DNA of 48,508 nucleotides from Aquitalea pelogenes (GCF_001515305.1 NZ_LNQV01000032.1:1-48508), one strand, 5' to 3'. Shown: positions 1-8,818, counted from the stretch's first letter. The notes: a model not told the origin generated them from the sequence alone. Made by a program: numbers and translations.

Positions 1-256
1 TTGGGGCCTCCGGGCAGCACCGGGCAGGCTGGCCAACCCGGTCGGCTGGCAGGCCGTGTTGTCGGAGCAGGGAGATGGTGCGATGACCCGCACGGATGCG
101 CAGCGGAGAAAACGGAATATGGATGGCAGTCATGAGGCAGCGATGCAGGCAGAGGGAAGGGCGACTTTTGTTGGCAGTATTGGTATGCTAACGCGTTTTA
201 TCAGACAGCTTGGCCGTGTTTGGCTGTCTGTGTTCCAAGCAATGCCAGGAGTATTG

Positions 257-964
257 ATGATACCGACCCGCCAGCTGACCGACTACCTGCGTGAACAGGG
301 CCTGAAGCTAGATCGAACCGAATTGCAAATTGCCGTCATGACCTTGCAGGCCGTGCTGGATGTGGAAAAACCCCCGGTGCAGCGCGATCTGTTCCGCTAC
401 CAGGTGCCCGAGCTGAGCGAAGACGGTGCCTGCTCGCTGGTAGAAGAGCTGGCTGATGAACCGTACGACCTGTCGGTATGGTTTGGCGGCGAAACCGAAG
501 CTGCGCGCAGCTTGCTGACCAATTTCAATGCACTGGTCGATTCGGTCAACCAGAAGATCGGTGCAGACTGGCTGGGCATTTATCGCCGCGCCGGTGAGGG
601 CAAGGATGCCCGTCTGGTAAAGCTGGCCTACCAGGGCCTGCCCAGCCGGGCTGAATTCCCGCTGACCGAAGAATTTGCCGCAGGCAGCAATAACAGCCGC
701 GTTGGCCTGACCGGCTGGGGCGTGCTGATTGACGATGTCGCCGCCTGGCGCGCCGAAGGTGGCGGCTACTACGAATGCGACCCCAAGGTGAAGAGTGAAG
801 TCTGCCTGCCCATCGTGGATGAGCATGACCGGGTATTGGGTATTCTGGATGCCGAATCCAGTCAGCTGAGCTACTTTGATGCCAGCCGTCAGGTATGGCT
901 GGCGGCATTGGCCATTGTGCTGGCAGCACCGTTTGCTGCCATGCCGCCGCTTGAAAAGGCGTAA
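257..964 (+). CDS. GAF-domain protein, related to free-methionine-(R)-sulfoxide reductase fold
   Basis: A 235-residue soluble protein. Residues about 85-225 read as a GAF domain, with the pattern of the fRMsr (YebR) family: a WLGIY strand near residue 105, then SEVCLPIV and VLGILDAES near 180-201. The Cys in YYECDP (Cys174) aligns by eye with the catalytic Cys of YebR, but the other two redox Cys of that family seem to be absent, so reductase activity is doubtful. The first 80 residues match nothing I know. I chose the ATG at 257 because AGGAG lies 5 bases upstream; the frame stays open to the left edge, so a longer form is possible. It lies just upstream of ribA. GAF fold fairly sure, function unknown. 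Confidence 0.7.
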   Translation: MIPTRQLTDYLREQGLKLDRTELQIAVMTLQAVLDVEKPPVQRDLFRYQVPELSEDGACSLVEELADEPYDLSVWFGGETEAARSLLTNFNALVDSVNQKIGADWLGIYRRAGEGKDARLVKLAYQGLPSRAEFPLTEEFAAGSNNSRVGLTGWGVLIDDVAAWRAEGGGYYECDPKVKSEVCLPIVDEHDRVLGILDAESSQLSYFDASRQVWLAALAIVLAAPFAAMPPLEKA

Positions 965-1000
965 ATTGCCCTCAGTTACGGAATATTCCCCACCACATGG

Positions 1001-1021
1001 CTTCGCGTAGCAAGCGCGAAG
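1001..1021 (+). terminator. Short hairpin between the GAF gene and ribA
   Basis: A perfect 7-bp inverted repeat (CTTCGCG / CGCGAAG) around a 7-base loop, followed by TTTCCC. It sits 36 bases after the GAF gene stop and ends 26 bases before the chosen ribA start. It may be a weak terminator or leader hairpin; the T run is poor. Confidence 0.3.
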
Positions 1022-1047
1022 TTTCCCGAACAGATTCCGGAGCAAGC

Positions 1048-1671
1048 ATGGCCGCGCAATACCCCAACCCGCAGATTGAACCCGTTGTTGATTACGTGGC
1101 CAGTTGCAAGCTGCCTACGCCGTTCGGGGTGTTCACCATGCATGGCTTTGAGGAGCAGGACAGCCGGCGCGAACATGTGGTGCTCACCATGGGCGACGTG
1201 GCCGATGGTGAGCCGGTGCTGGCACGCCTGCATTCGGAATGCCTGACCGGTGACGCACTGTTCTCCTTGCGTTGCGATTGCGGTTTCCAGCTGGAAGCTG
1301 CGCTGGAAGCCATTGCAAAGGAAGGCCGTGGTGCCTTGCTCTATTTGCGGCAAGAAGGTCGTGGTATCGGTCTGATCAACAAGATCCGCGCCTACAAATT
1401 GCAGGATGGCGGGGCGGACACCGTGGAAGCCAACGAGCAACTGGGCTTCCCGGCGGACATGCGTGACTTCCGCGTGGCGCGCCACATGCTGGATGCGCTG
1501 AATATCAAGAGCGTGCGGGTGATGACCAACAACCCGCGCAAGCTGGAAACCCTCAAGACCGCCGGTATCGACGTGGTGGAGCGGGTGCCGCTGATGGTGG
1601 GGCGCAACCCGCATAACGATCGTTACCTGGATACCAAGGCCGCCAAGCTGGGCCACATGCTGTTTTCCTGA
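1048..1671 (+). CDS. ribA: GTP cyclohydrolase II
   Basis: Catalyses the first committed step of riboflavin synthesis, opening GTP to the 2,5-diamino-6-ribosylamino-pyrimidinone phosphate with loss of formate and pyrophosphate; cytoplasmic. The 207-residue protein has the full family signature: the zinc-binding run [11 protein letters not shown], then [20 protein letters not shown], the VEAN/LGFPAD block and MTNNPRK near the end. Length is normal for stand-alone RibA; there is no fused DHBP synthase domain. I chose the ATG at 1048, with GGAG 5 bases upstream; an in-frame ATG at 997 would add 17 residues but lacks a ribosome binding site. A strong terminator follows. Confidence 0.96.
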   Translation: MAAQYPNPQIEPVVDYVASCKLPTPFGVFTMHGFEEQDSRREHVVLTMGDVADGEPVLARLHSECLTGDALFSLRCDCGFQLEAALEAIAKEGRGALLYLRQEGRGIGLINKIRAYKLQDGGADTVEANEQLGFPADMRDFRVARHMLDALNIKSVRVMTNNPRKLETLKTAGIDVVERVPLMVGRNPHNDRYLDTKAAKLGHMLFS

Positions 1672-1698
1672 TCATTCCGTTTTTGCCGCACTTCCCCG

Positions 1699-1725
1699 AT
1701 GCCAGCGCCGTGCGCTGGCATTTTT
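1699..1725 (+). terminator. Rho-independent terminator after ribA
   Basis: Perfect 10-bp stem ATGCCAGCGC / GCGCTGGCAT around a CGT loop, running directly into five T. It lies 28 bases after the ribA stop. Confidence 0.85.
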
Positions 1726-1847
1726 CATGCTGCTTACGCTGTTTGCTGTTCAACGATTCAAGTATTCTCGATACTGGTCGATAGATTTAAAATAAAACAA
1801 ATATTTATTGAAAATGTGGTGGGCAGTCCGCTGAGTGAGGCATCGCG

Positions 1848-2510
1848 ATGAAAATCACCGCCAAGCAGAATGTCTGGTTCAACACCATGGCTGAACCACA
1901 GGCCCGGCGTGGCAAACTGCCACGGCGCATGCCAAACCGGGATGGCGTAGAGGAAAGCGTGGCCCTGGCAGAGTTTCTGGACTGGGTGGCCATGCTGGAT
2001 GATCTGGCACGACGTGCCGGTAGCGGACGGGATGAAGACGCGCGTCAGCTGGCCCTGGCCAAGCTGCGTTTTCTGTTGCGGCGCGTCCAGCATTTGCGCG
2101 AACAGATGATGCAGGGTGGCCGAGGACAGGCCAGGAGCGGGCTGGAACGCCTGGTGCGTCTGGTTGAGGAATGGGGGCAGGTGCTGCAGGAGTTGACCGG
2201 GCGGCAGCCCGTTGTGGTGGATGACTGGCCCTTGCCTTATCGCTTGTACAGCAGGCAGGCCGGAGAACTGCCATCGCCAGCATTTGCGCCGCGGGTGGCG
2301 GAGCGGCGGCGACGGCAACGGCCTGGTGACAATGTCTTGCTGCCACAAGAGCAAGAAGCCGCCGTGCTGGTATTGCACGGCATCCGCTTTGTGCTGGCGC
2401 TGGTTGGCGAGGGCTTTGGCATGGCGCAGCATCCGCTGCTGTTGCAGGTACAGGCAAGGCTGGCACAGCTGGTGCCGCTGCTGGGGCCGCCGGGGACGGC
2501 AGCCATTTGA
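1848..2510 (+). CDS. Hypothetical protein, Arg/Leu-rich, helical
   Basis: A 220-residue protein I do not recognise. It has no signal peptide and no membrane segment. It is rich in Leu, Arg, Gln and Glu; residues about 40-110 look like amphipathic helices, and a basic patch (ERRRRQR) lies near residue 150. The ribosome binding site is weak (GAGG about 10 bases before the ATG). It stands alone, between the ribA terminator with about 120 AT-rich bases and a terminator shared with the tRNA operon. The reading frame and codon use look real, and no competing frame on the other strand resembles a known protein. Confidence 0.6.
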   Translation: MKITAKQNVWFNTMAEPQARRGKLPRRMPNRDGVEESVALAEFLDWVAMLDDLARRAGSGRDEDARQLALAKLRFLLRRVQHLREQMMQGGRGQARSGLERLVRLVEEWGQVLQELTGRQPVVVDDWPLPYRLYSRQAGELPSPAFAPRVAERRRRQRPGDNVLLPQEQEAAVLVLHGIRFVLALVGEGFGMAQHPLLLQVQARLAQLVPLLGPPGTAAI

Positions 2511-2522
2511 CGCAGGCAAAGA

Positions 2523-2552
2523 AAAAGCCGGAATCGCGTGATTCCGGCTTTT
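2523..2552. terminator. Bidirectional terminator between the hypothetical gene and the tRNA operon
   Basis: A 13-bp perfect stem (AAAAGCCGGAATC / GATTCCGGCTTTT) with a GCGT loop. The A run on one side and T run on the other let it end both the rightward gene and the leftward tRNA transcript, which begins its last tRNA 5 bases away. Confidence 0.85.
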
Positions 2553-2556
2553 GTGT

Positions 2557-2632
<76 letters not shown>

Positions 2633-2653
2633 ACGGGTACTACATCGAATTCT

Positions 2654-2729
2654 TGGCGTCCCCACGGGGATTCGAACCCCGGTTACCGCCGTGAAAGGGC
2701 GATGTCCTAGGCCTCTAGACGATGGGGAC
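2654..2729 (-). tRNA. tRNA-Glu (anticodon TTC)
   Basis: A 76-base tRNA with CCA encoded, nearly the same as E. coli tRNA-Glu. The acceptor stem is GTCCCCA/TGGGGAC, the anticodon loop is CTTTCAC with TTC, and the T arm CCGGG-TTCGAAT-CCCCG is typical. It lies between the two alanine tRNAs and shares their transcript. Confidence 0.96.
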
Positions 2730-2754
2730 CCTAGGCAAAACCTGTGAAGACCTT

Positions 2755-2830
<76 letters not shown>

Positions 2831-2855
2831 GTGTCTGTTGTTCACAGTGGGGCGC

Positions 2856-2884
2856 AGTATAGACAGGCTGTCCGCGGCTGTAAA
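2856..2884 (-). promoter_or_regulatory. Sigma-70 promoter of the tRNA operon
   Basis: On the minus strand TTTACA and TATACT are separated by exactly 17 bases, ahead of tRNA-Ala copy 1. The bases after the -10 box are GC-rich (GCGCCCC), as in stringently controlled stable-RNA promoters. Confidence 0.85.
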
Positions 2885-2921
2885 GGGATCTGCGAAAAAA
2901 AATTTAGCGCTGCCCCTGCGC

Positions 2922-2927
2922 TATAAT
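2922..2927 (+). promoter_or_regulatory. Possible -10 box for hpnCDE
   Basis: A consensus TATAAT lies 34 bases before the hpnC start. No good -35 box stands 16-18 bases upstream, only AT-rich sequence, so this is a partial match. Confidence 0.4.
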
Positions 2928-2960
2928 CACCGGTTCTGCAATGACAGGGTTGGATTGCCG

Positions 2961-3773
2961 ATGTCGGTTGGTCACTACGAAAACTTCCCGGTCGGGTCGA
3001 TCTTGCTGCCACGGCGCATGCGCCGCGCCGTGCATGTCATCTATCATTTTGCCCGCTATGCCGATGATGTGGCGGACGAAGGTGACAAGCTGCCTGACGA
3101 ACGCCTGCGCGAACTGACGCATTTGCGTGACGAGCTGGATGTCATCCGCGATGGCGGTATTCCGGCCATGCCGCTGATGCGCAACCTGGCTACCGTCATC
3201 AGCCAGCATCAGCTGCCGCTGCAGCCGTTTTATGACTTGCTGTCGGCCTTCAGTCAGGACGTGGTGAAAACCCGCTACCAGAGCTTTGCCGAAGTGGTGG
3301 ACTACTGTCGCCGCTCGGCCAATCCGGTGGGGCGGCTGATGCTGGCACTGTATGGTGAAAACGACCCGCGCAGCCTGGCCATGTCCGATGGCATCTGCAC
3401 GGCATTGCAACTGATCAACTTCCTGCAGGATGTCGGCGTGGACTGGAACAAGGGCCGCATCTACATTCCGCTGGATGATCTGGAAAAATACCGCATCCGC
3501 GAAGCGCAGATTGCCGGGCGCGATGCCACCGGCCTGTGGCGGCCGATGATGCTGGCGCAGATCGAACGCACCCGCAAGATGCTGCAAGCCGGTGCGCCGC
3601 TGGGCAAGGTGCTCAAGGGTCGCCTGGGGCTGGAGCTGCGTCTTGTCATCATGGGCGGCGAGCGCATCCTGAAAAAGCTGCACGACAGCGGCGGCGACGT
3701 GTTCCGCCAGCGCCCGGTACTGACCTGGCGCGACTGGATTTACATGCTGTGGCGTGCGCTGCGCGCCAGATAG
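2961..3773 (+). CDS. hpnC: Hydroxysqualene synthase HpnC (squalene/phytoene synthase family)
   Basis: In the HpnCDE route, HpnC converts presqualene diphosphate to hydroxysqualene, a precursor of squalene and hopanoids. The 270-residue protein opens with the HpnC-type sequence SVGHYENFPVGS and has both Asp-rich diphosphate-binding motifs: DDVAD at 35-39 and QDVGVD at 156-161, followed by GRIYIP. The frame is open further upstream into the tRNA region, but the family start is the ATG at 2961. HpnD follows after 65 bases. HpnC and HpnD are paralogues; order and N-terminus support this assignment. No squalene-hopene cyclase gene is in the window. Confidence 0.93.
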   Translation: MSVGHYENFPVGSILLPRRMRRAVHVIYHFARYADDVADEGDKLPDERLRELTHLRDELDVIRDGGIPAMPLMRNLATVISQHQLPLQPFYDLLSAFSQDVVKTRYQSFAEVVDYCRRSANPVGRLMLALYGENDPRSLAMSDGICTALQLINFLQDVGVDWNKGRIYIPLDDLEKYRIREAQIAGRDATGLWRPMMLAQIERTRKMLQAGAPLGKVLKGRLGLELRLVIMGGERILKKLHDSGGDVFRQRPVLTWRDWIYMLWRALRAR

Positions 3774-3838
3774 CAGATAAACATACTTACCCAGATGGGA
3801 AGCAGCAGGCTGACCCGTCGGCAACAAAGGAGAGGCGT

Positions 3839-4684
3839 GTGACGCCGCAGCAGTATTGTCAGGACAAGGCCGCCAGCAGCGGCTCCAGCTTTTACTACAG
3901 CTTCCGCTTCTTGCCGGAAGACCGCCGCGATGCCATTACCGCGCTGTATGCCTTTTGCCGCGAAGTGGACGACGTGGTGGATGAATGTCACGACGAAAAC
4001 GTTGCCCGCGCCAAGCTGGCCTGGTGGCGAGGTGAAGTGGAAAAGCTGTACCACGGCCAGCCCGAACATCCGGTGATGCTGGCGCTCAAGCCGCATGTCA
4101 GCGCGCTGGACCTGCCGCAGAACCTGCTGGAAGAAATCATCGACGGCATGCAGATGGACCTGGACTTTGCCCGATACGACCGCTTCCAGGACCTGCTGTT
4201 GTACTGCCATCGCGTGGCGGGGGTGGTGGGCCAGCTGGCAGCACAGATTTTCGGCTACCAGGACCGGCAAACGCTGAAATACGCGCATGAACTGGGTATT
4301 GCCTTCCAGCTGACCAATATCATCCGCGACGTTGGTGAAGACGCGCGCCGTGGCCGCATTTACCTGCCGGTGGAAGAGCTGCAGCGTTTCAATGTGCCGG
4401 CCAGCGACCTGATGAGCTACAAGGAAAGTCCGGAATTTGCTGCGCTGATGTCTTTCCAGATCGAACGCGCGCGTGAATATTACCGCCGCGCCTGGGAGCT
4501 GCTGCCGGTGGTGGACCGCAAGAGCCAGCGTCCCGGCCTGCTGATGGCCGCCATCTACCGCGCCACGCTGGAGGAAATCCAGCTGGATGGCCCGGCCAAG
4601 GTGTTGAACCAGCGCCTGTCGCTGACGCCAGTACGCAAACTGTGGCTGGCATGGCGCACCTGGACGCTGGGCTACAAGGCCTGA
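3839..4684 (+). CDS. hpnD: Presqualene diphosphate synthase HpnD
   Basis: HpnD joins two farnesyl diphosphates head to head to give presqualene diphosphate, the first step of the HpnCDE pathway. The 281-residue protein carries DDVVDEC at 44-50 and RDVGED at 163-168, each followed by the expected family blocks (GRIYLP after the second). The start is GTG at 3839, with a strong AAGGAG 6 bases upstream; the longer frame to the left only overlaps hpnC. HpnE begins 7 bases after the stop, so the genes are very likely cotranscribed and perhaps translationally coupled. Confidence 0.94.
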   Translation: MTPQQYCQDKAASSGSSFYYSFRFLPEDRRDAITALYAFCREVDDVVDECHDENVARAKLAWWRGEVEKLYHGQPEHPVMLALKPHVSALDLPQNLLEEIIDGMQMDLDFARYDRFQDLLLYCHRVAGVVGQLAAQIFGYQDRQTLKYAHELGIAFQLTNIIRDVGEDARRGRIYLPVEELQRFNVPASDLMSYKESPEFAALMSFQIERAREYYRRAWELLPVVDRKSQRPGLLMAAIYRATLEEIQLDGPAKVLNQRLSLTPVRKLWLAWRTWTLGYKA

Positions 4685-4691
4685 TGCTGTG

Positions 4692-5996
4692 ATGAAGGCC
4701 AGACCGAAAATTGCCATTATCGGTGCCGGCTGGGCTGGGCTTGCCGCCGCGGTGGAGCTGGCAGGTCAGGCTGATCTGACCTTGTTCGAGGCCGGGCGCG
4801 AACCTGGCGGACGGGCCCGCCGCCTGAATAGTGGCGACAGTCTGCTGGATAATGGACAGCACATCCTGATTGGTGCCTACCGCGATTGCCTGCAACTGAT
4901 GCGCAGAGTGGGCGTTGACGAGGCCAAGGCCATGTTGCGGCTGCCGCTGGTCTGGCAGCGCCAGGGCGGCATGCGCATGCAATGCCCGCGCTGGCCTGCT
5001 CCCTTGCATGTGCTGGCCGGCCTGCTGACGGCAAGCGGCATTGGCTGGCGGGACAAATGGCAACTGGCCCGTGCCTTGCAGGGCTTGCGCTGGCAAGGCT
5101 GGCGCTTGGCGCAAGACATCACGGTTGCCGAGTGGCTGACCGCACAAAGGCAGTCGGCTCATCTGGTGGAGCAGTTCTGGCGTCCCATGGTGCTGTCGGC
5201 GCTCAATACCCCGCTGGAGCTGGCTTCCATGCAGATTCTGGCCACCACCTTGCGCGACAGCCTGGGTGGTCGCCGTGCCGATAGCGACCTGCTGTTGCCG
5301 CGCAGTGATCTGACGGCCTTGTTTCCTGGCCCGGCCTTGGACTGGCTGCGCGAACAAGGCCTGCAATGGCGTGCCGGTGTACGGGTCGCACAGATTCATC
5401 CGGCAGAGCAGGGTGTGGTGGTGGATGGTGAGCCGTTTGATGCCGCCATCGTCGCGGTGGCACCTTATCATGCGGCCGAACTGCTGCAGGAGCCGCAACT
5501 GCAAAGTCAGATCAAGGCATTTCATTATTGGCCGATATATACCGCATACCTGCGCTACGATGCCGACATCAACATGCCGGTTCCCATGACGGGTTTGCAG
5601 GGCGGCACGCTGGACTGGCTGTTCGACCGCCAGGCGCTGTCGGGTGAGCGAGGCTTGCTGGCCGCTGTCATCAGCGCACCACCGCCCGCGGTGCGCAACC
5701 TGGATCGTGCCAGCTTGCTGGACCGGGTGCAGGCGGATGTCGAGGTGCTGTTGCCGGCGCTCAACGGGCTGGTGCCGCTGGAGCGGCAGCTGATCGTGGA
5801 GAAGCGCGCCACCTTTGCCTCTGGCGTGGGTCTGACAAGACCACACTGCCGTAGCAGGGTACAATCGGTTTATCTGGCGGGTGACTGGCTGTGCCCGGAA
5901 TATCCCGCCACGCTGGAAGGTGCGGTGCGCAGCGGTCTTACCGCGGCCCGCCAGTTAATGCAGGACTTGCCATCATCAAGAGTTGCCGGCAGGTAA
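4692..5996 (+). CDS. hpnE: Hydroxysqualene dehydroxylase HpnE (FAD-dependent)
   Basis: HpnE removes the hydroxyl of hydroxysqualene to give squalene, the last step before hopanoid cyclisation. The 434-residue protein starts with an FAD-binding Rossmann motif (IIGAGWAGLAAA, near residues 9-20), an FEAG...GGRAR block typical of the amine-oxidase/phytoene-desaturase superfamily, and a C-terminal FAD-contact region YLAGDW...TLEGAVRSG. An in-frame GTG at 4689 directly precedes the ATG at 4692, and either could start translation; AAGG lies 9 or 12 bases upstream. Third gene of the hpnCDE unit. Confidence 0.92.
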   Translation: MKARPKIAIIGAGWAGLAAAVELAGQADLTLFEAGREPGGRARRLNSGDSLLDNGQHILIGAYRDCLQLMRRVGVDEAKAMLRLPLVWQRQGGMRMQCPRWPAPLHVLAGLLTASGIGWRDKWQLARALQGLRWQGWRLAQDITVAEWLTAQRQSAHLVEQFWRPMVLSALNTPLELASMQILATTLRDSLGGRRADSDLLLPRSDLTALFPGPALDWLREQGLQWRAGVRVAQIHPAEQGVVVDGEPFDAAIVAVAPYHAAELLQEPQLQSQIKAFHYWPIYTAYLRYDADINMPVPMTGLQGGTLDWLFDRQALSGERGLLAAVISAPPPAVRNLDRASLLDRVQADVEVLLPALNGLVPLERQLIVEKRATFASGVGLTRPHCRSRVQSVYLAGDWLCPEYPATLEGAVRSGLTAARQLMQDLPSSRVAGR

Positions 5997-6016
5997 CTCA
6001 CAGCTGAAAAAACAAA

Positions 6017-6775
6017 ATGAACCAAACATTTGCCAAGAATTGTCTGGAAGGCCGCGTCATTCTGGTGACGGGCGCAACGCAAGGGGTGGGCCGGGAAGCC
6101 GCGCTGACGTTTGCTGCACATGGTGCGGATGTCGTATTGCTGGCGCGCAGCGTAAAAGGGCTGGAGAAGGTCTACGATGAAATCATGGCCGCCGGCGGCA
6201 AGGAGCCGGCAGCCATTCCGCTGGACTTGCTGACGGCAACGGACGAACAACTGGGCAATGCCGCTTTCCAGATCAAGCAGACGCTGGGCCGACTGGACGG
6301 CATCGTGCATTGCGCATCGCATTTTTATGCCTTGTCGCCACTGTCCAACCAGGGCATCGACGAGTGGATGAACCAGTACCGCATCAACACCGTGGCCCCG
6401 TTTGCGTTGAGCCGCGCCTGCCTGCCGCTGCTGAAGGAATCGCCGGATGCATCGGTGCTGTTCATGGGCGAAAGCCATTCCTTGCACCCTGCGGCTTACT
6501 GGGGTGGCTTTGGCGCCTCCAAGGCCGGTTTGAACTATCTAACCAAGGTGGCCGCCGATGAATGGGACGTCTACCCGAACCTGCGCGTCAACCAGCTGAT
6601 TCCGGGCCCGGTGAATTCGCCGCAGCGCAATCGCACCCACCCGGGTGAAGCCAAGAGCGAGCGGGCGGACCTGGCCACGCTGATGCCCTATCTGCTGTAC
6701 TGGCTGTCGGCAGAAAGCAAGGGTCGCAGCGGCGAAATCATCGAGCTGGACCTGCGCAGCAAAAAAGGCGAATAA
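6017..6775 (+). CDS. YciK-like short-chain dehydrogenase/reductase lacking the catalytic Tyr
   Basis: A 252-residue SDR-fold protein, most like the E. coli YciK group. It has the nucleotide-binding motif TGATQGVG at 18-25, the structural Asn in NTVAPF (Asn124), Ser153 where the catalytic Ser belongs, and Lys169. At the YxxxK position the residue is Phe165 (codon TTT, 6509-6511), so the acid-base Tyr is missing. The substrate is unknown. It begins 20 bases after hpnE and may be read with that unit, although no known hopanoid step needs it. Confidence 0.85.
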   Translation: MNQTFAKNCLEGRVILVTGATQGVGREAALTFAAHGADVVLLARSVKGLEKVYDEIMAAGGKEPAAIPLDLLTATDEQLGNAAFQIKQTLGRLDGIVHCASHFYALSPLSNQGIDEWMNQYRINTVAPFALSRACLPLLKESPDASVLFMGESHSLHPAAYWGGFGASKAGLNYLTKVAADEWDVYPNLRVNQLIPGPVNSPQRNRTHPGEAKSERADLATLMPYLLYWLSAESKGRSGEIIELDLRSKKGE

Positions 6776-6831
6776 GCTGCATCTGCGCCGTGGCCTGTGT
6801 GGCTGCGGCGGATGGCAAATGGGGGTAATGC

Positions 6832-7431
6832 ATGAAGAGTCTGTGGATTCTGCCCTTGCTGGCGGTGCTGGCCGGCTGCAATTGGGTCAATAATGTATCC
6901 GGCCTGTCCAAAGAGGCACACAAGGCACTCGGTGCCGCCTGTCGTCAGACCGGCCGCTCGCTGGAAGAGTGTTTTCGGCGTAATCCGGATGCCGATACGG
7001 CGGCCATTTACGCCGGCTGGCGTGAAATGAACGAATACATGGCCAAGAACAAGCTGGATACCATGGAACCACCGGCAGACAGTGCCGCCGGTCATGCTGA
7101 AGCTTCTGCCGCGAAAGCTGCCGCCAGTTCACCGGCAGAAGGCAAGTCATCCAGTGCGGCCACGGCGCCCAAGGGTGCGGTGGCCAATGCGCCGCCGCCG
7201 CTGACCAGCGAACAGGCGGACAAAGAAGCCAAGACCGATCCGCAAGTGGCCGCCGTTCTGGCGGCCATTCGCAAGAATGGCGGTGGTGAAAAGTCCAAAT
7301 CCAAGGCCAGCAGCAGCGGCGAACCAGACCAGAAACGCCTGCTCAACATCATCCAGCAACTCAATGGCAACAAACCGGCAGCCGGTGGCGAGGCTCCGGC
7401 AGAGAACGCCAACAACGCCAATCCCGGTTGA
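6832..7431 (+). CDS. Predicted lipoprotein of unknown function
   Basis: A 199-residue protein with a lipoprotein signal: MKSLW, a hydrophobic run, and the lipobox LAGC, placing the lipidated Cys at residue 16. After it comes a Cys-containing stretch (AACRQTGRSLEECFRR, residues about 36-51) and then a long low-complexity region rich in Ala, Ser, Lys and Pro, probably disordered. It may be attached to the inner or outer membrane. The stop is 22 bases before the radA start. I recognise no family. Confidence 0.7.
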   Translation: MKSLWILPLLAVLAGCNWVNNVSGLSKEAHKALGAACRQTGRSLEECFRRNPDADTAAIYAGWREMNEYMAKNKLDTMEPPADSAAGHAEASAAKAAASSPAEGKSSSAATAPKGAVANAPPPLTSEQADKEAKTDPQVAAVLAAIRKNGGGEKSKSKASSSGEPDQKRLLNIIQQLNGNKPAAGGEAPAENANNANPG

Positions 7432-7453
7432 ACCCCTTCCTGCGCTTTTCCTG

Positions 7454-8818
7454 ATGGCAAAAACCAAAACTGTTTTCAGCTGCACCGAGTGCGGCGGCCA
7501 ACTGCCGAAATGGCAGGGCCAGTGTCCGCATTGTTCCGCCTGGAACACCCTGGTAGAGGCCGTCTCCACGCCCGCCAGCAGCAATCCTCGTTTCCAGTCG
7601 TGGTCCACCACCAATGCCCGTGTGCAAGTGCTGTCCGAGGTCAAGACCGAAGAAGTGCCGCGTGACCCGTCCGGCATCGACGAGCTGGACCGCGTGCTGG
7701 GCGGCGGCATCGTGCGTGGTGCCGTCATCCTGATTGGCGGCGACCCCGGCATTGGCAAATCCACCCTGCTGTTGCAGGCGCTGGCGGTAATCGGCAAGCG
7801 GCGCAAGGTGCTGTATGTATCGGGTGAGGAATCGCCACAGCAAATTGCCCTGCGTGCCTCACGGCTGGCGGTTGACCCCAGCCAGGTGAACCTGCTGGCG
7901 GAAATCCGCCTGGAAGCCATCCTGGAAACGCTCAAGCAAGAGCAGCCGGAAGTCGCAGTCATCGACTCCATCCAGACCTTGTACACCGAGCAGGTGACCT
8001 CGGCACCCGGTTCTGTATCGCAGGTGCGTGAATGTGCGGCCCAGCTCACCCGCATGGCCAAGCAGACCGGCACCACCATCCTGCTGGTAGGCCATGTCAC
8101 CAAGGAAGGCTCTCTGGCCGGCCCGCGCGTGCTGGAACACATGGTGGATACCGTGCTGTATTTCGAAGGCGATACCCACTCCAGTCACCGCATGATCCGC
8201 GCCATCAAGAACCGCTTTGGCGCGGTCAACGAGCTGGGTGTGTTCGTGATGACCGAAACCGGGCTCAAGGGCGTGTCCAACCCCTCGGCCATTTTCCTGT
8301 CGTCCTACCGCGACGATGTGCCCGGCTCTTGCGTGCTGGTGACGCAGGAAGGTACGCGCCCCTTGCTGGTGGAAGTGCAGGCGCTGGTGGATGACTGTCA
8401 CGGCATGCAACCCAAGCGCCTCACCGTGGGGCTGGAGCAGAACCGGCTGGCCATGCTGCTGGCGGTGCTGCACCGCCATGGCGGCGTGGCCTGTTTCGAT
8501 CAGGATGTATTCCTGAACGCAGTGGGCGGGGTCAAGATCAGCGAACCGGCGGCCGATCTGGCCGTCATCCTGGCCATGGTGTCGTCGCTACGTAACAAGC
8601 CCCTGCCGGAAAAACTGGTGGTATTCGGTGAAGTGGGGCTGGCCGGTGAAGTGCGTCCGGTATCGCGCGGCCAGGAGCGCCTGAAAGAGGCGGCCAAACT
8701 GGGCTTCACCCGCGCACTGGTGCCCACCGCCAACAAGCCACGTCAGCCGATTGAAGGTTTGCAAGTGATTACCGTCGACCGGCTGGAACATGCGGTTGAT
8801 TACTGCCGTGGAGACTGA
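7454..8818 (+). CDS. radA: DNA repair protein RadA
   Basis: RadA (Sms) is a RecA-like ATPase that aids branch migration during recombinational repair. The 454-residue protein has all its parts: an N-terminal zinc finger (Cys10, Cys13, Cys24, Cys27), a Walker A motif GGDPGIGKST at 95-104, a Walker B-like VIDSIQT, the RadA-specific KNRFG motif and a C-terminal Lon-protease-like domain. The frame is open upstream through the lipoprotein gene region, but MAKTK at 7454 is the normal start. No clear ribosome binding site is visible. The next gene, a sigma factor, starts 2 bases after the stop. Confidence 0.97.
   Translation: MAKTKTVFSCTECGGQLPKWQGQCPHCSAWNTLVEAVSTPASSNPRFQSWSTTNARVQVLSEVKTEEVPRDPSGIDELDRVLGGGIVRGAVILIGGDPGIGKSTLLLQALAVIGKRRKVLYVSGEESPQQIALRASRLAVDPSQVNLLAEIRLEAILETLKQEQPEVAVIDSIQTLYTEQVTSAPGSVSQVRECAAQLTRMAKQTGTTILLVGHVTKEGSLAGPRVLEHMVDTVLYFEGDTHSSHRMIRAIKNRFGAVNELGVFVMTETGLKGVSNPSAIFLSSYRDDVPGSCVLVTQEGTRPLLVEVQALVDDCHGMQPKRLTVGLEQNRLAMLLAVLHRHGGVACFDQDVFLNAVGGVKISEPAADLAVILAMVSSLRNKPLPEKLVVFGEVGLAGEVRPVSRGQERLKEAAKLGFTRALVPTANKPRQPIEGLQVITVDRLEHAVDYCRGD

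Noticed and set aside
4389-5864. A 491-codon minus-strand frame opposite hpnD and hpnE
   Set aside because: Antisense of clear genes, with no recognisable domain and no ribosome binding site.
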